A DNA stretch of 24,087 nt from SUG1106 sp051883095 (GCA_051883095.1 JBJETB010000098.1:1-24087); one strand, 5' to 3'. Positions 1 to 10,400 are shown, counted from the stretch's first letter. Program-made: numbers and translations. Notes: generated from the letters alone by a model not told the origin.

Positions 1-1
1 G

Positions 2-643
2 CAATGGAAACCTGCGGTAGCAATACCGCAAGGCGCCATTGTCTTAGCCTACAATATGCAGAGAGAAAATCTTCTGCCGAGTGAAAAAGCCTTTGCATTT
101 AAGATGAAACTTGAAGCAATGAAAAGACAGGGTATGAGAACAGATTTAACTTGTGTGCAACCTGCACACAAGTTGGATGGGAAAAAGTCAAGACAAAAAC
201 TTGCAGAAGAAGTGGGTGAAAGCCAAGACCAGGTACGAAGATATATTCGTTTGACATATCTAATTCCTGAACTCCTAAAGCGTGTAGACGAGGGGAAAAT
301 GGCGATGACACCAGCTGTTGAAATATCATATATCCCAAAAGAGCTTCAGGAAGAACTCCTTAACGCAATGGAAATGGAGGATTGCACTCCATCATATGCA
401 CAGGCGAAGAAAATGCGAAAGTTTTTAGATATGGACAAGCTGTCCGTCGATTCCATATTGGCTATAATGCAGGAAGAAAAACCGAACCAGAAGGAAAAAA
501 TCGTATTGCGAGAGGAGCGCATAAGCAGGTTCATTCCTCCCAATATTCCGCTGAAGGGGAGAGAGGAGTATATCATAAAGGCGCTGGAGTATTATGCAAA
601 GGTTCAGGAAAAACAAAAACAAACACAAACACTTACAAGATAA
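2..643 (+). CDS. parB: ParB/Spo0J-like partition protein, 5' end probably outside the window
   Basis: This is the central and C-terminal part of a ParB-family DNA-binding protein, of the kind found in ICEs as a maintenance or partition factor. The reading frame is open to the window edge. The first ATG (56) has no Shine-Dalgarno sequence and falls inside the conserved segment around NMQREN-LLPSEKAFAFKMK, so that ATG is probably not the true start. From the ATG at 56, residues 40-95 carry the helix-turn-helix region (SRQKLAEEVGESQDQVRRYI, then LTYLIPELLKRVDEGKMAM). The C-terminal third is charged and ends in a K/Q/T-rich tail. The N-terminal ParB nuclease (CTPase) motifs would lie upstream and cannot be seen. 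The residues before position 56 match the family only loosely, so an altered N terminus is also possible. Confidence 0.75.
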   Translation, partial: QWKPAVAIPQGAIVLAYNMQRENLLPSEKAFAFKMKLEAMKRQGMRTDLTCVQPAHKLDGKKSRQKLAEEVGESQDQVRRYIRLTYLIPELLKRVDEGKMAMTPAVEISYIPKELQEELLNAMEMEDCTPSYAQAKKMRKFLDMDKLSVDSILAIMQEEKPNQKEKIVLREERISRFIPPNIPLKGREEYIIKALEYYAKVQEKQKQTQTLTR

Positions 644-648
644 TAATT

Positions 649-689
649 AGCCTACCGAAAAACAAAAGACATTCTTTCTTCGGTAGGCT
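649..689 (+). terminator. Hairpin behind the parB-like gene, likely terminator
   Basis: A perfect 11-base inverted repeat (AGCCTACCGAA at 649-659 and its complement at 679-689) encloses a 19-base loop, starting 5 bases after the parB stop codon. The following bases are AT-rich (GAAAATAGTATATTATTTT) but lack a clean T run, so intrinsic termination may be weak. An mRNA 3' stabiliser or an element-specific repeat is the alternative. The 9 bases TTAGCCTAC at its left edge also occur at 44-52. Confidence 0.6.
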
Positions 690-759
690 GAAAATAGTAT
701 ATTATTTTAAAACTTAATTAAGAAAAAGCCCGTAAGATACGGAGAAAGGAATGCAGAAA

Positions 760-957
760 ATGAAAAAGATAGCAGTGAACAAGGGAATGGATTTTTTATT
801 AAAAGACCTTAAAAGCAACAACACTTTATTGATCGAATTTGTAGAGCAGCCAGAGGAAAGGGTAAGAGAGGTGGACAGTAAAGACCTACATCTTGCACTT
901 AGCACTATGAAAATAGGGGAAAGGCTTTCGGTAAGGTTTGATGGAAGCAAGAAGTAA
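760..957 (+). CDS. Small hypothetical protein upstream of radC-like gene
   Basis: The product is 65 residues if translation begins at the ATG at 760. That start sits 9 bases after the AGAAAGGA Shine-Dalgarno sequence, whereas the in-frame ATG at 751 directly abuts it and is a poorer start. The protein starts MKKIAVNKGMDFLLKDLK and has a mixed helix/strand pattern without Cys motifs, signal peptide or membrane segment. I do not recognise the family. Its 3' end overlaps the start of the RadC-like gene by 17 bases, which suggests translational coupling. A short hairpin (CCGTA at 730-734, TACGG at 738-742) lies just before the ribosome-binding site. Confidence 0.6.
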   Translation: MKKIAVNKGMDFLLKDLKSNNTLLIEFVEQPEERVREVDSKDLHLALSTMKIGERLSVRFDGSKK

Positions 958-1837
958 AAAAGAGTTTGATATGGTAGGCGTCAGGCTTGTGCCAGAGCGA
1001 AAGCTGTATAGTGAAAAGGAGATTGCCTGCAGTTCAGATGCGGTGGCACTTCTGAGCAAAGAATTGGGCGAGTACGACAGAGAGGTTTTCTGTGTGCTGC
1101 ATCTGAACCCAAAAGGGCTGCCGCTAAGTGCCAGCATAACAAGTATTGGAGAACTGACAAGTACATTGGTACACCCCAGGGAAGTCTTCAAAAGTGCTGT
1201 GCTTAGTTCTGCTGCATGCATCATGCTTCTTCATAATCACCCAAGCGGCAATCTGTCACCAAGTGAAGAAGATATCAAGACTACAGAACGTATTGCTGTT
1301 TGTGGAAGAGTATTAGCGATACCCGTGGTGGACCATATAATCTGTGCTGAGCATGGTTATATAAGCATGAGAAGCTATGGATATGAACATCTTTTTGATG
1401 ATAGTGAAAACGATCTGAATAAAATCAATGAATCAGAGCTTCCTGAAATCAGACTGCCGGATGATAAAGACGAGGACTATTCTTCTTTGAAAATATCCAG
1501 GGAGGTTAATGGTAAGAAGATGGAGATCCCTTTAACCAGAGATGAGCTTTCCACGGCTTTCTTCGAGCAGCAGCGGATTTGGGATGAAAGCTATGTCAGA
1601 AATTTTTTGAGCGACCTTCACAAAGATAAGGAAAAGCGTCTTGAATTTAAGGCCCAAAATGGTATAGGAATTAATTCTATACTCAAGTCAGACAAAACGA
1701 TTTCAAGAATATCTGCCGAAATGCGTAGAAAGGCTGATAAGTATGGAATGAGCGATTATGAGGCGCTGGAAGAGGCAGTTCAGGAAGAAGCAGCTGAACT
1801 AGACCGCAGGAGAAAAGAAAAATCACGTGAAAGGTAG
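941..1837 (+). CDS. radC: RadC-like JAB (JAMM) domain protein with extra C-terminal domain
   Basis: This is a RadC/JAB1-MPN-like protein of the kind carried by mobile elements; the family has a metalloprotease-like fold but its biochemical activity is unsettled. The JAMM signature is intact: HNHPSGN at residues 98-104, then S108 and D111 in SPSEED. The helix-hairpin-helix domain of chromosomal RadC is absent at the N terminus. About 150 residues follow the JAB domain, including a segment around KKMEIPLTRDELSTAFFEQQ that resembles a short motif seen in many ICE proteins (IELTPEEL...AYEEQQ), and the tail is highly charged. I chose ATG 941 over TTG 938 because GTAAGG (931-936) lies 4 bases before the ATG. 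It overlaps the preceding small gene by 17 bases. Confidence 0.85.
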   Translation: MEARSKKEFDMVGVRLVPERKLYSEKEIACSSDAVALLSKELGEYDREVFCVLHLNPKGLPLSASITSIGELTSTLVHPREVFKSAVLSSAACIMLLHNHPSGNLSPSEEDIKTTERIAVCGRVLAIPVVDHIICAEHGYISMRSYGYEHLFDDSENDLNKINESELPEIRLPDDKDEDYSSLKISREVNGKKMEIPLTRDELSTAFFEQQRIWDESYVRNFLSDLHKDKEKRLEFKAQNGIGINSILKSDKTISRISAEMRRKADKYGMSDYEALEEAVQEEAAELDRRRKEKSRER

Positions 1838-1940
1838 AGCCGGAAAGGTAAAGGATTAAGAATAGAATCAGAGGTAAACGGGGATGAAATGCTGCGAGTA
1901 AGGCTGCTATGCTAAAAAGCCAAGATTACTACTATCCTCG

Positions 1941-1969
1941 TTGTGCTTTATGTTCTCGCATGTTATAAT
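1941..1969 (+). promoter_or_regulatory. Sigma-A-type promoter for dinD-like gene
   Basis: TTGTGC (1941-1946) and TATAAT (1964-1969) are separated by 17 bases, and TG at 1961-1962 makes it an extended -10. It lies 67 bases before the dinD-like start. I saw no GAAC-N4-GTTC LexA box of the Gram-positive type near it, so SOS control is not supported by the sequence. The rest of the 198-base gap (1838-2035) holds no convincing gene. Confidence 0.75.
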
Positions 1970-2035
1970 TGGAAATAACAAGAGAATCAGTAAATCTGAA
2001 TTTGTGGAAGATGAATTAAAGGTGAGGACGAAGCT

Positions 2036-2896
2036 ATGAGCGATTTAATTGCAAAAGAATATAAACGATTTGAAGATATAAAGCGTGTCAGAGATGACGG
2101 CTCTGAGTTTTGGAGTGCAAGGGAACTGGGAAATGTTCTTGACTATAAAAAATGGGAAAACTTTTTGAATGTAATTAAGCGAGCAATGATTGCCGCTGAT
2201 AATTCAGGGCATGATGTTGCTTACGATTTTCCTGAGGTCAGGAAAATCGTTGATGCAGGTGCGACAACTAAGCCTGTTATAGATTATGAATTATCAAGAT
2301 ATGCTTGCTACTTAATAGTGCAGAATGGTGATCCCAGAAAAGAAGTAATTGCATTGGGACAGACATATTTTGCAATACAGACATATAGACAAGAAGTAGC
2401 TGACCATTTTAACCAGCTGAGTGAAGATAACCGTCGACTCGTTGTTCGTGGAGATATAAAACAATGGAATCAGCTTTTAGCGGAAACCGCACATGATGCT
2501 GGAGTTATCACAAATGAGGAATTTGCCATATTCCAAAATGCAGGTTATATGGGTTTGTATGGTGGTTTAGACGTAGACGATATTCATGAAAGAAAAAAGC
2601 TTGATGTAGGTCAGAAAATTTTAGATTATATGGGTAGTACTGAACTAATAGCAAACTTATTCAGAATATCCCAGACGGAAGAAAAAATACGAAAAGATAA
2701 AATATGTGGTGCAGAGAAAGCAACATCTGTTCATTATAACGTTGGAAAAGAAGTGAGAACTGCCATTGAAAACATCGGCGGAACTATGCCGGAAGATTTG
2801 CCAACCCCTGATAAGAGCATACAACAAATTGAAAAAGAACAAATGGCTCGTTTAAAGGCAAAAGCAAAAAAGGGCAAGCTAATGTTAGATGAGTAG
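2036..2896 (+). CDS. dinD: DinD-like DNA damage-inducible family protein
   Basis: The 286-residue product matches the DinD family in length and motifs. The N-terminal region (about residues 15-115, with FWSARELGNVLDYKKWENF and later KPVIDYELSRYACYLI) resembles the BRO-N/KilA-like fold of this family. The C terminus has the family-typical VRTAIENIGGTMPEDLPTP segment followed by a Lys-rich tail. In E. coli DinD has been reported to act on RecA filaments; a similar role in recombination of the incoming element is inference. The Shine-Dalgarno GGTGAGG (2021-2027) is 8 bases from ATG. It has its own promoter and seems to be an independent cargo gene, followed by the stump of a nucleotidyltransferase gene. 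Confidence 0.88.
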   Translation: MSDLIAKEYKRFEDIKRVRDDGSEFWSARELGNVLDYKKWENFLNVIKRAMIAADNSGHDVAYDFPEVRKIVDAGATTKPVIDYELSRYACYLIVQNGDPRKEVIALGQTYFAIQTYRQEVADHFNQLSEDNRRLVVRGDIKQWNQLLAETAHDAGVITNEEFAIFQNAGYMGLYGGLDVDDIHERKKLDVGQKILDYMGSTELIANLFRISQTEEKIRKDKICGAEKATSVHYNVGKEVRTAIENIGGTMPEDLPTPDKSIQQIEKEQMARLKAKAKKGKLMLDE

Positions 2897-2922
2897 CTAT
2901 ATTAAATGAAATATCATTGCCG

Positions 2923-3066
2923 ATGAATTTGGAATTCAAAAATCTAATGCAAGAAACCTGCGAGGCATTAAGTGGTGTTTTAGGGGATAAGCTTGATCAG
3001 GTGTGGCTGTATGGTTCGTGCGCACGAAAGGTAGGGGAAAAGATAATCAGCTTCTTAGACTCTTGA
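2923..3066 (+). pseudogene. Truncated MNT-fold nucleotidyltransferase remnant
   Basis: This 47-codon frame starts MNLEFKNLMQETCEALSGVL and contains DKLDQVWLYGSCARK. That matches the N terminus of minimal nucleotidyltransferases, whose signature is (V/L)xLFGSxARG followed about 10 residues later by a DxD metal site. Here the final Gly of the motif is Lys, and the sequence then departs from the family (VGEKIISFLDS, stop). The catalytic Asp pair is therefore missing, and full-length relatives are about 100 residues. I read it as the stump of an MNT (MntA-like) gene, often paired with a HEPN toxin; no HEPN partner is present here. It lies just before the surface-protein block, so insertion or deletion at that border could have cut it. 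Confidence 0.65.
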
Positions 3067-3092
3067 CTGTGAGTATAAACACATAATAAAAT
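3063..3092 (+). promoter_or_regulatory. Possible promoter for fibronectin-III protein gene
   Basis: TTGACT (3063-3068) and TAAAAT (3087-3092) are 18 bases apart. A start about 7 bases downstream would leave a very short leader before the strong AGGAGG Shine-Dalgarno sequence (3099-3104), so the assignment is tentative. An alternative -10 is TAATAA at 3084-3089 with 15-base spacing. Confidence 0.4.
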
Positions 3093-3112
3093 GTGACCAG
3101 GAGGAAAGAAGT

Positions 3113-4360
3113 ATGAAAGCTAAGAAATTAAAAAAGAGACTGCTTGTTACAACATTAGCATTGGCAGTTGCTTGCACATTTGCAGTTCCCGCTCTGGCAG
3201 AAACAACTACATATTATGCGGATGAACAGACAGTGATAGCCACCGATGTTAAAGCAACCAGTTGGACAAGTTCAAAGCTTAAGAAAGCAAAGCTTAATTT
3301 AATAAAAGTCGCATCGTACAGCTATGATAAAATCAAGTTGACATGGGAGCCGCTTTCGGGAGTGGATGGCTACCAGATCTACAGAGCCACATCAAAGAGT
3401 GGAACCTACAAGAAGGTAAGCACCGTAACAGACCCGACTAAGTCAACCTATATCAACGGAAGCAGAACCTGCGGTAAGACATATTACTACAAGGTAAGAG
3501 CATATAAGAAAATAAGCGGAAAGACCGTTTACTCGAAGTTCAGCTCAGTGATGAGCGCGGCACCAAAGCCGGCAAAGGTGGCAATAACCGATGCATATGC
3601 ACCAGATACAGCAGTTACAACCATAGCGATTGATTTTAAGACTGTAAGGGGAGCCACAGATTATGAAGGCCAAATAAACCAAATTAAAAACGGCGAAGAA
3701 ACGGGCTTCAGAAATTACTCATACGATGAAGATGGATTTAGGAGAGCCTTTTCAACATATAAAACCAGATTGGCAATGTTAAAAAAGCAGAATCCTTCAG
3801 GTTATATAAGCGTCGCAACCTTCGAAAACGGAAAGCCATCTTCGAAAAGGCTCACCGTAGAAGAGTATGCAGAGAGTAAAATAGGTAAAAACCAGATGCA
3901 GATAAGCCTCGTTCAGGACGACAGCGTATATCAGTTCAGAGTAAGAGCATATAGGACAGTAAATGGTAAGAAAATCTACGGCCCATGGTCGGATACCTAC
4001 ACATTGAAAGAAACTCTAAACATTGATGAGATATATAAGGAGCTTCGTCAGTACGCAATAGACTATGCCGCTGAAAATGAGCCTAGATGGCACTACGAGG
4101 ATAGACCTACGGGAAATCCTCAGAACTCAAACTACTACTCAGACGGTGAACTAGGACGTTTCTCAATTTATTCAAAACAGGAGGATGTAATCAGGCTCTA
4201 TAAGGGTGGCATAGAAACATATATCTTGCAGGTAGTTAAACAGGGCGGATATGATTCTGGTTTCCTATACTTTTCAAGCGTAGGAGTAGGAGATTGGGAT
4301 GACCACTTTAGTACGAATGAAGGTCCGAGCATCTACTACAATGCTTTTATGCTATATTAA
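3113..4360 (+). CDS. Secreted fibronectin type III domain protein
   Basis: The 415-residue product has a signal peptide (Lys-rich n-region, hydrophobic TLALAVACTFAVPALA, cleavage likely after residue 29). Residues about 55-150 form a clear FN3 domain (KLTWEPLSGVDGYQIYRA, YYYKVRAYKKISGKTVYSK). A second FN3-like unit spans about 155-305 and holds an unusually long insertion before its last strands (YQFRVRAYRTVNGKKIYGPW). The C-terminal ~110 residues, rich in Tyr and acidic residues, are not recognisable to me. There is no sortase motif, C-terminal membrane segment or S-layer homology repeat, so it is probably released or held non-covalently at the surface. AGGAGG lies 8 bases before the ATG. 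It is followed by a terminator, so it is probably transcribed separately from the adhesin. Confidence 0.8.
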   Translation: MKAKKLKKRLLVTTLALAVACTFAVPALAETTTYYADEQTVIATDVKATSWTSSKLKKAKLNLIKVASYSYDKIKLTWEPLSGVDGYQIYRATSKSGTYKKVSTVTDPTKSTYINGSRTCGKTYYYKVRAYKKISGKTVYSKFSSVMSAAPKPAKVAITDAYAPDTAVTTIAIDFKTVRGATDYEGQINQIKNGEETGFRNYSYDEDGFRRAFSTYKTRLAMLKKQNPSGYISVATFENGKPSSKRLTVEEYAESKIGKNQMQISLVQDDSVYQFRVRAYRTVNGKKIYGPWSDTYTLKETLNIDEIYKELRQYAIDYAAENEPRWHYEDRPTGNPQNSNYYSDGELGRFSIYSKQEDVIRLYKGGIETYILQVVKQGGYDSGFLYFSSVGVGDWDDHFSTNEGPSIYYNAFMLY

Positions 4361-4395
4361 ACATCAAATACACATATAATACTCTTTTTTCAGAT

Positions 4396-4430
4396 AAGAG
4401 GGCAAGAAAACACTTGCTCTCTTTTCTTTT
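4396..4430 (+). terminator. Rho-independent terminator between the FN3 gene and the adhesin gene
   Basis: AAGAGGGCAAG (4396-4406) pairs with CTTGCTCTCTT (4413-4423), an 11-base-pair stem with one G-U pair and a 6-base loop. It is followed by TTCTTTT. It lies 36 bases after the FN3 gene stop codon. Confidence 0.85.
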
Positions 4431-4462
4431 ATATAAAAATCAAGCAAGGAGGAAACAGCAAA

Positions 4463-7400
4463 ATGAATTTTAAGAAACTAGGTAAAAAAATCCTGACACT
4501 GGCGATGGCCATTACCATCGTCTTTACTTCCATGCCGTGCCTAGATATGGCTGAAACAGCAGAGGCTGCAAGCGGATATACCCTTACAGAAGAGAACCTG
4601 GGCAGTTACACTTTTAAATCCGGAAGGTACCTTCAAATTTACTTTGTAGACTACAATTCCGAAATGGACCCAAGAGATGCGGTAATAAGAGATGATGGAA
4701 GCTGTTCGGAGGCCAAGCAGCCCATCAAGATGTATAGAGCTGGAGGCTTTTTAGTTTACTGTATAGAGCATGGAGTATCCCATAAGTCAACAACCTTATA
4801 CAAGCATAACTATGAAAAGTCGCCTATATATAACGCATATGCAACCTATATAGGGAAAACGCCACCATATCCTATTGAGAATATCTTCAAGGTTCTGATG
4901 CTGGCTCCCGTTGACGGAAGCGTAGGCGTAAAGGAACTTAACGATATGGGATTTGCCGATTCCAAGTACAAGGACCCGAACACAACATACAAAAAGTCAG
5001 ACTGGTACGCAGCATCTCAGATGCTCATATGGGAATGCCAGCAATTGTTCAGAGATGAAACCTTCGAAAGAAGTGAGAATGGTCTTAGATTTGAAACCGG
5101 ATATAAGACAGGCGTTTACACAGATCTCATTCCAAAGGAGCATTACTCAAAGAACCTCTGGGGAACTCCTGCTATGGACATATATAACTTCATGGCATCG
5201 AAGATTAAGGAAAGATCAAACCTTGACAGAAGCATTGCAGGCTCCTTTAAGAATGAACCTCAGACCATACTTCTTACAGAAGAGGAAAAAGCGGCAGATA
5301 TAATTATAAAGGAAATATCGGCAGGTTCATACCAGGGCGAATACAAAGCTGTCAATAAAAACGGTGATGATCTAGACGGAATAAAGATTGAATATGTAGA
5401 AGGTGCTACCAAGAAGGACGGCAAGTACATCATCACCATTACTGATAAGTCGCTTCTTGGAAAGACTCTCGAGATAAAACATAAGGATGCTATCGCCGAA
5501 AGAGCAGAAAAATACTTGAATGGTCCTAATGGTTCCGAGTACAAGAGATACATCTGGGAACACGCAACCAAGACAGGCCATACTCAGGCTTTCGTATCGG
5601 GACTTAACGATCCGGTATCAGGATGGCTTGTTTTAGACGGACCTGACCCACAAGAAGAAGAGGGCGACTGCACACCTCCTGATGTGGAAATTTTCCCGAC
5701 AATCAAAATGCCTATCGAAAAGATAGATGCAAATACCGGATGGGACGGAGACAGCCACACTCCACTTGGCGGTGCAGGCCTTGATGCAACCTTCACTCTT
5801 GAAAGAAATATTGGAGGCGAGGGCTGGCAGACCATCAGCACAGTAACTCTCGATGATTACGGCTCAGAGTATGTCTTTGAGGACAGACCTTTCTTGACTA
5901 AATCAGACCTTGATGCATACCTTACGAAGACCATGACACCTGACCATATGGTGCCGGACGGAAATGACCCACCGGGTCTTGTGAAGCACTGCGGAAATAA
6001 GGAAAAGTCAAGAACATGGGATGTTGCGGTGCAGTATAGAATCACCGAAACAAGGCCTGACGGAAGATATATTAATCCTGACCCATACGGAGGCGTAAGA
6101 GAATACACATTTAAATATCACGCAGATGCTAAGGATAACTGCACATACGAATGCGAATCGGCTCCGTGGACTGAAGTAAATTACAAATTTGAATGGTCAG
6201 CAACCAAAGGTGATGGCAGCAGCTTTACTTCTACGGGAACAAAAGCTGCTGTTAAGAACATCCTCGACTATGACCTTGAAACCTTTGTGGATGATGAGTT
6301 CAGAGGCGATGTCCTCATTATCAAATCCAATGAGCAGGAGAATCCGTTTAAAGACTCTGCCATGGGTGGCGACAAAAGCAACATCTCAATAGATTCTTAC
6401 TGGACCATAAAGCTTATGGACGGCTTGGAAGGTGTAGAATATGCGCACCTTCAGTCAGCAACTCCGACAGTCCTTGAGGGCGGTACCCATCAGTACACTG
6501 TATCAAGAGGATCAGGAATTCCAAACAACACACTTAACGGCGGCCTTGGAATGAAGGTCGGTACCAACGGCCAGATTCTCATTAAAGACCTTCCGTATGG
6601 CAGGTATGAATTAACAGAGGTAAAAGCAGATAATCCGAAATATGTTCTTGAAAAGTGCACTGTAGTTGTATCAGAACATAATGGAGCAAGCGGTGCTAAT
6701 GTAATGTACGGCTCTAAGGGCGCAGTTCCCGATGAAGGACTTTATTCCGGATACGGCACAGCAGGAACAAATCCAATCGGTGCCAAGTCAAAGGGCACCG
6801 GCGACTACTATAACAACAGATATGATGTGAACCTGAGAGATAAGATCAAGGAAAACATCGTAAAGATTGAAAAGGTTGACTCTGAAACAGGAAAGAAGAT
6901 TCCCCTTGCCGGAACCAAGGTATATATCCGTTTCAAAGGAAACCCTGACTATACTGACGAAGAAAACAGAGCAATGTTCGGAGAGGGCGGGACCGTAGCA
7001 AAGAATATATATAACAGGTTCCTTCCAAACGCAGAAAGCATTAACTCAAAGAGTACAAACTACGCCTTTGAGCTCTCTGAAAACGGCGAAATTACCATCC
7101 CTTATCAGCTGCCTTACGGAAGATATGAAATATCAGAGTGGCTGGTTCCCGATGGATATTTCGTAGGTAAGTACGATGAAACCGGAGCCGGCCAAAACCA
7201 CGACTTCGGATATGTTGAGGAAGGTGTCCTTAAGTTCGGAGACACCGGAAAGTTCGGTGACTACTACAGCGGCGACGGACACAAATACGAAGATGTTGTA
7301 GCAATCTACGATGCTGCCGGAAATAAGGTGAAGTATCAGGATAAGGATAAATACACCTTTGATGAACTTGCCAAGATGGTAGTGAACAGATACACCTTCA

Positions 7401-10400
7401 CCGTTACTCAGCAGGATATGCACGAAGACGGCAATTTCTCCCAGCTCGTTACCTTTGACAGCAAGAGAATGGATGCAGACCCGTCCTATGACAGCGGAGA
7501 CCATCCGTACAGGAACTACTACCGCATTGCTGCAGTATTAAACGATGCTGTAAAAGGTAAACTCGAAATAAGTAAAACAGGAGAAGCCCTTGTAGGCTTT
7601 AAGGAAGAGGAAAAGGACGGATATACAATTCTTACCCCTGTATTTGAAACAGCAGCAAAATTAAAGGATGCAGTCTTTGGAATCTTCGCTGCAAAGGATG
7701 AGACATTAAATGACGGTTCTGAAGGACCGGCCATTTACGATTCCGAGACAGGTGATAAGATAACAATTCCAAAGGAAAAATCATCACACCTTTCCAATGC
7801 AATTGAAAAGGTAAAGGCTTTCTTTGGCAAACTCTTTAATCCAAAGGAATACGATGCTGCAAACTATGAAACCGGCTCATACTCACACAAATCGGGAGCA
7901 GAGCTTTGGTATATGCTTGAGAGGGAAGCTTCAGAAGGAAACATGAAGAGAACCATATATGTTTCCCCTGAGCAGAAAGACACCACATACTCATATATCT
8001 ATGCGACTGCAGACGATAAGTACAGCTACCGCTATGATATTGAGGTAATCCTTAAGAACCAGGCAGGCGGAAGAAATGTTACAGATGTCAATGTGACAAA
8101 GACAACGATGCCGCTTTCCGGCTGCGTTTCCGAGATTCCGATGACTTACATGAGCGGCACCGTAGGTGATGTGGTTGTTGATGATTCAAATGGGGAAATC
8201 CAGAGCTACACCAAGCCGCTTCGTGACCCGTTTGATTGGACAACAGTATCAGAACTTGATGTGTACAAGAAAACATATGTCTTTGAGGCTGACGGAGAAA
8301 AGGACATCTTTACAGACGGAAACGAAATAGATCTTTCAGAGCCTTGTCCGGAAAGATACCTCGTAAAAGACTATATCTACTACGAACTGACCAAGGACGA
8401 TTTAAAGACCGAGGAAAGAAAGGTGGGAGAAAGACAGGTTATAGATGTACCGGGGATTGATGCCAACGGAGACGGTGACTTTGATGACCCGGAAGATACT
8501 CCTCCGACATATAAGACCGAAGACATTAAAGAAACCAAGATTATGTTCGAATGGGATAACGAGGGCTTTACTTTAATATCACCAAAGACTGTCGGCGGAA
8601 AGGCAGTTTTAAAGAGCGAAGCAGCTGATGCATATAAGGCAGCGGTGACAGGCTACTACATCGCCGGAAATAAGACATCTCTTACCGGCGCCGGAAATGA
8701 TTATGCTTTCATTGACAGTGATGAAACAGGCGCTGCACTTCCTGAATACACAGTACCGGAAGGCTGGACCTTAAAGACCTTTACAGGTGATCCGAAGGAA
8801 GACCCACAGTATGTTATTATCTATCAGACAGATGCCCAGACCGGAGAAACCGTTTACAGAGTTCTACTTTCTGATCTGGCGGGCTGGCAGGAATGCACAC
8901 CTATCGGAAACTTTGAAAAGATGCGTGTTCAGGTCTACAGAGCAATCTACACTCAGGAAAAGGGTGATGCCGATGGCTTCACTGTTAATTTCGATGGATT
9001 TGCTCTTGGCTCTACTGTAGACCAGGATACCAATGTGGCCACAACCATCATCACAAAGCAGATACCAGGTCCTGCAGAAACAATTGATGTTGGTGTTGGC
9101 TACGAATATGAGAATGCTCCGCAGGAGGTTACATTCAGAACAATTCCGTTTGCAGCTCCAATATATTTTGCTTGGGCTGACGGAATAAGGGCTGATATGT
9201 ACTATAAAGGCGGAGCCTGCTATACCACGATTACTATGCAGGAATCGGCAGTGGGACATCTCTATGAGAGCATAGTTCCGACACTTAACTTTATTCATTA
9301 CGATTCAGAAGGGGAGCGGCTTCCGCTTCTCATAGACTGGTACACAAAGCTTTCACCGGATAACCCGGAAATTGAGTTTAACAGTAAAGATGGACTTGCT
9401 GACGGAGTAAGTGTAATTGCAAGAAGAGTTGAATCTACTGCAGTCGGCGGCCAGACCATGTACTACCTTGAAATTATCACCAATCAGACGGAGGATACTC
9501 CCCTTGAGATAACCTTTGCCGACGGATATACTATGGCAATCTACTGCGCTGAGGCTGCATCCGGAAACAATGTAGGTGTACTTGACCTTTACAATGTGTA
9601 TAAGACAAACCGCTATACTCAGTCAGACATCATCGAAGTAATTACTACAAATGAGGACGGAATTGCTACAAGCGGTCTTCTCCCTCTCGGCGATTACATC
9701 GTCCGCGAATTATCAGCTGATGATAACTACTTAAATGACAGTGAAGAGCAGCTTGTAACCCTTAAGTACAAAGACCAGTTCACACCTGTTATCTGGGGAG
9801 CTGCTTCCTTTGACAATGAGTATATGAGCGTTCAGATTGACCTTTCAAAAGTCTTTGAGACTTCGTTCAGATCGGATGCATACCAGCCGCCGGAGGAAGG
9901 GCAGACTGTGAAGTTCGGTCTTTACACCGCAGAAGACATTACAGCAACAGCTGTAGGAAAGCATGAAGTCACAAAGAAGACTATCAAGGCTGACACTTTG
10001 ATTGATGTTATATCAGTTGATTACACCGCAGGCGGAAGCGTCCTTGCAGATGCAAAGCTTCCTGAAGGAAGCTACTACATCAGGGAGCTTGAAGGACCGG
10101 AAGACTATCTTCTGAGCGACGTAAGATTCAACTTTGAAGTAAGAGAAGACGATGCTGATTACTCATCGGATGCCGCTTTTGACTATACAATCAATGACGG
10201 TATTTACGGAAGGTTCGTTCTTGAAGAAAAGAACCATGTGAAGACAACAATCATGGTTGAGTCAAGACTTCCTATGCCGTCTATCACAATCGACGGAAGC
10301 GTATATCCTCTGGATACCGACTTTGCAAGTGAAGACGGAAGAGTAAGCATAGATGCTGATTCCGACTTTACGGAAGTTACCGTTGATACTTTCGCAGATG

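Noticed and set aside
14..29. Perfect hairpin GCGGTA-GCAA-TACCGC
   Set aside because: It lies in the open parB frame at the window edge with no T run and a 6-base stem, so chance is a sufficient explanation.
382..717. 111-codon frame overlapping parB
   Set aside because: It is an out-of-frame shadow with no Shine-Dalgarno and no recognisable family, and it runs through the hairpin.
1909..1968. Short frame MLKSQDYYYPRCALCSRML resembling a zinc-ribbon end
   Set aside because: It is only 19 codons, lacks a ribosome-binding site, and overlaps the well-formed dinD promoter; a CxxC this short is likely chance.
7133..7504. Antisense frame of 123 codons inside the adhesin gene
   Set aside because: Long antisense frames are common opposite highly biased codons; no ribosome-binding site or family match was seen.
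8864..9298. Antisense frame of 144 codons inside the adhesin gene
   Set aside because: It has no family match, signal or promoter and is explained by the codon bias of the sense gene.
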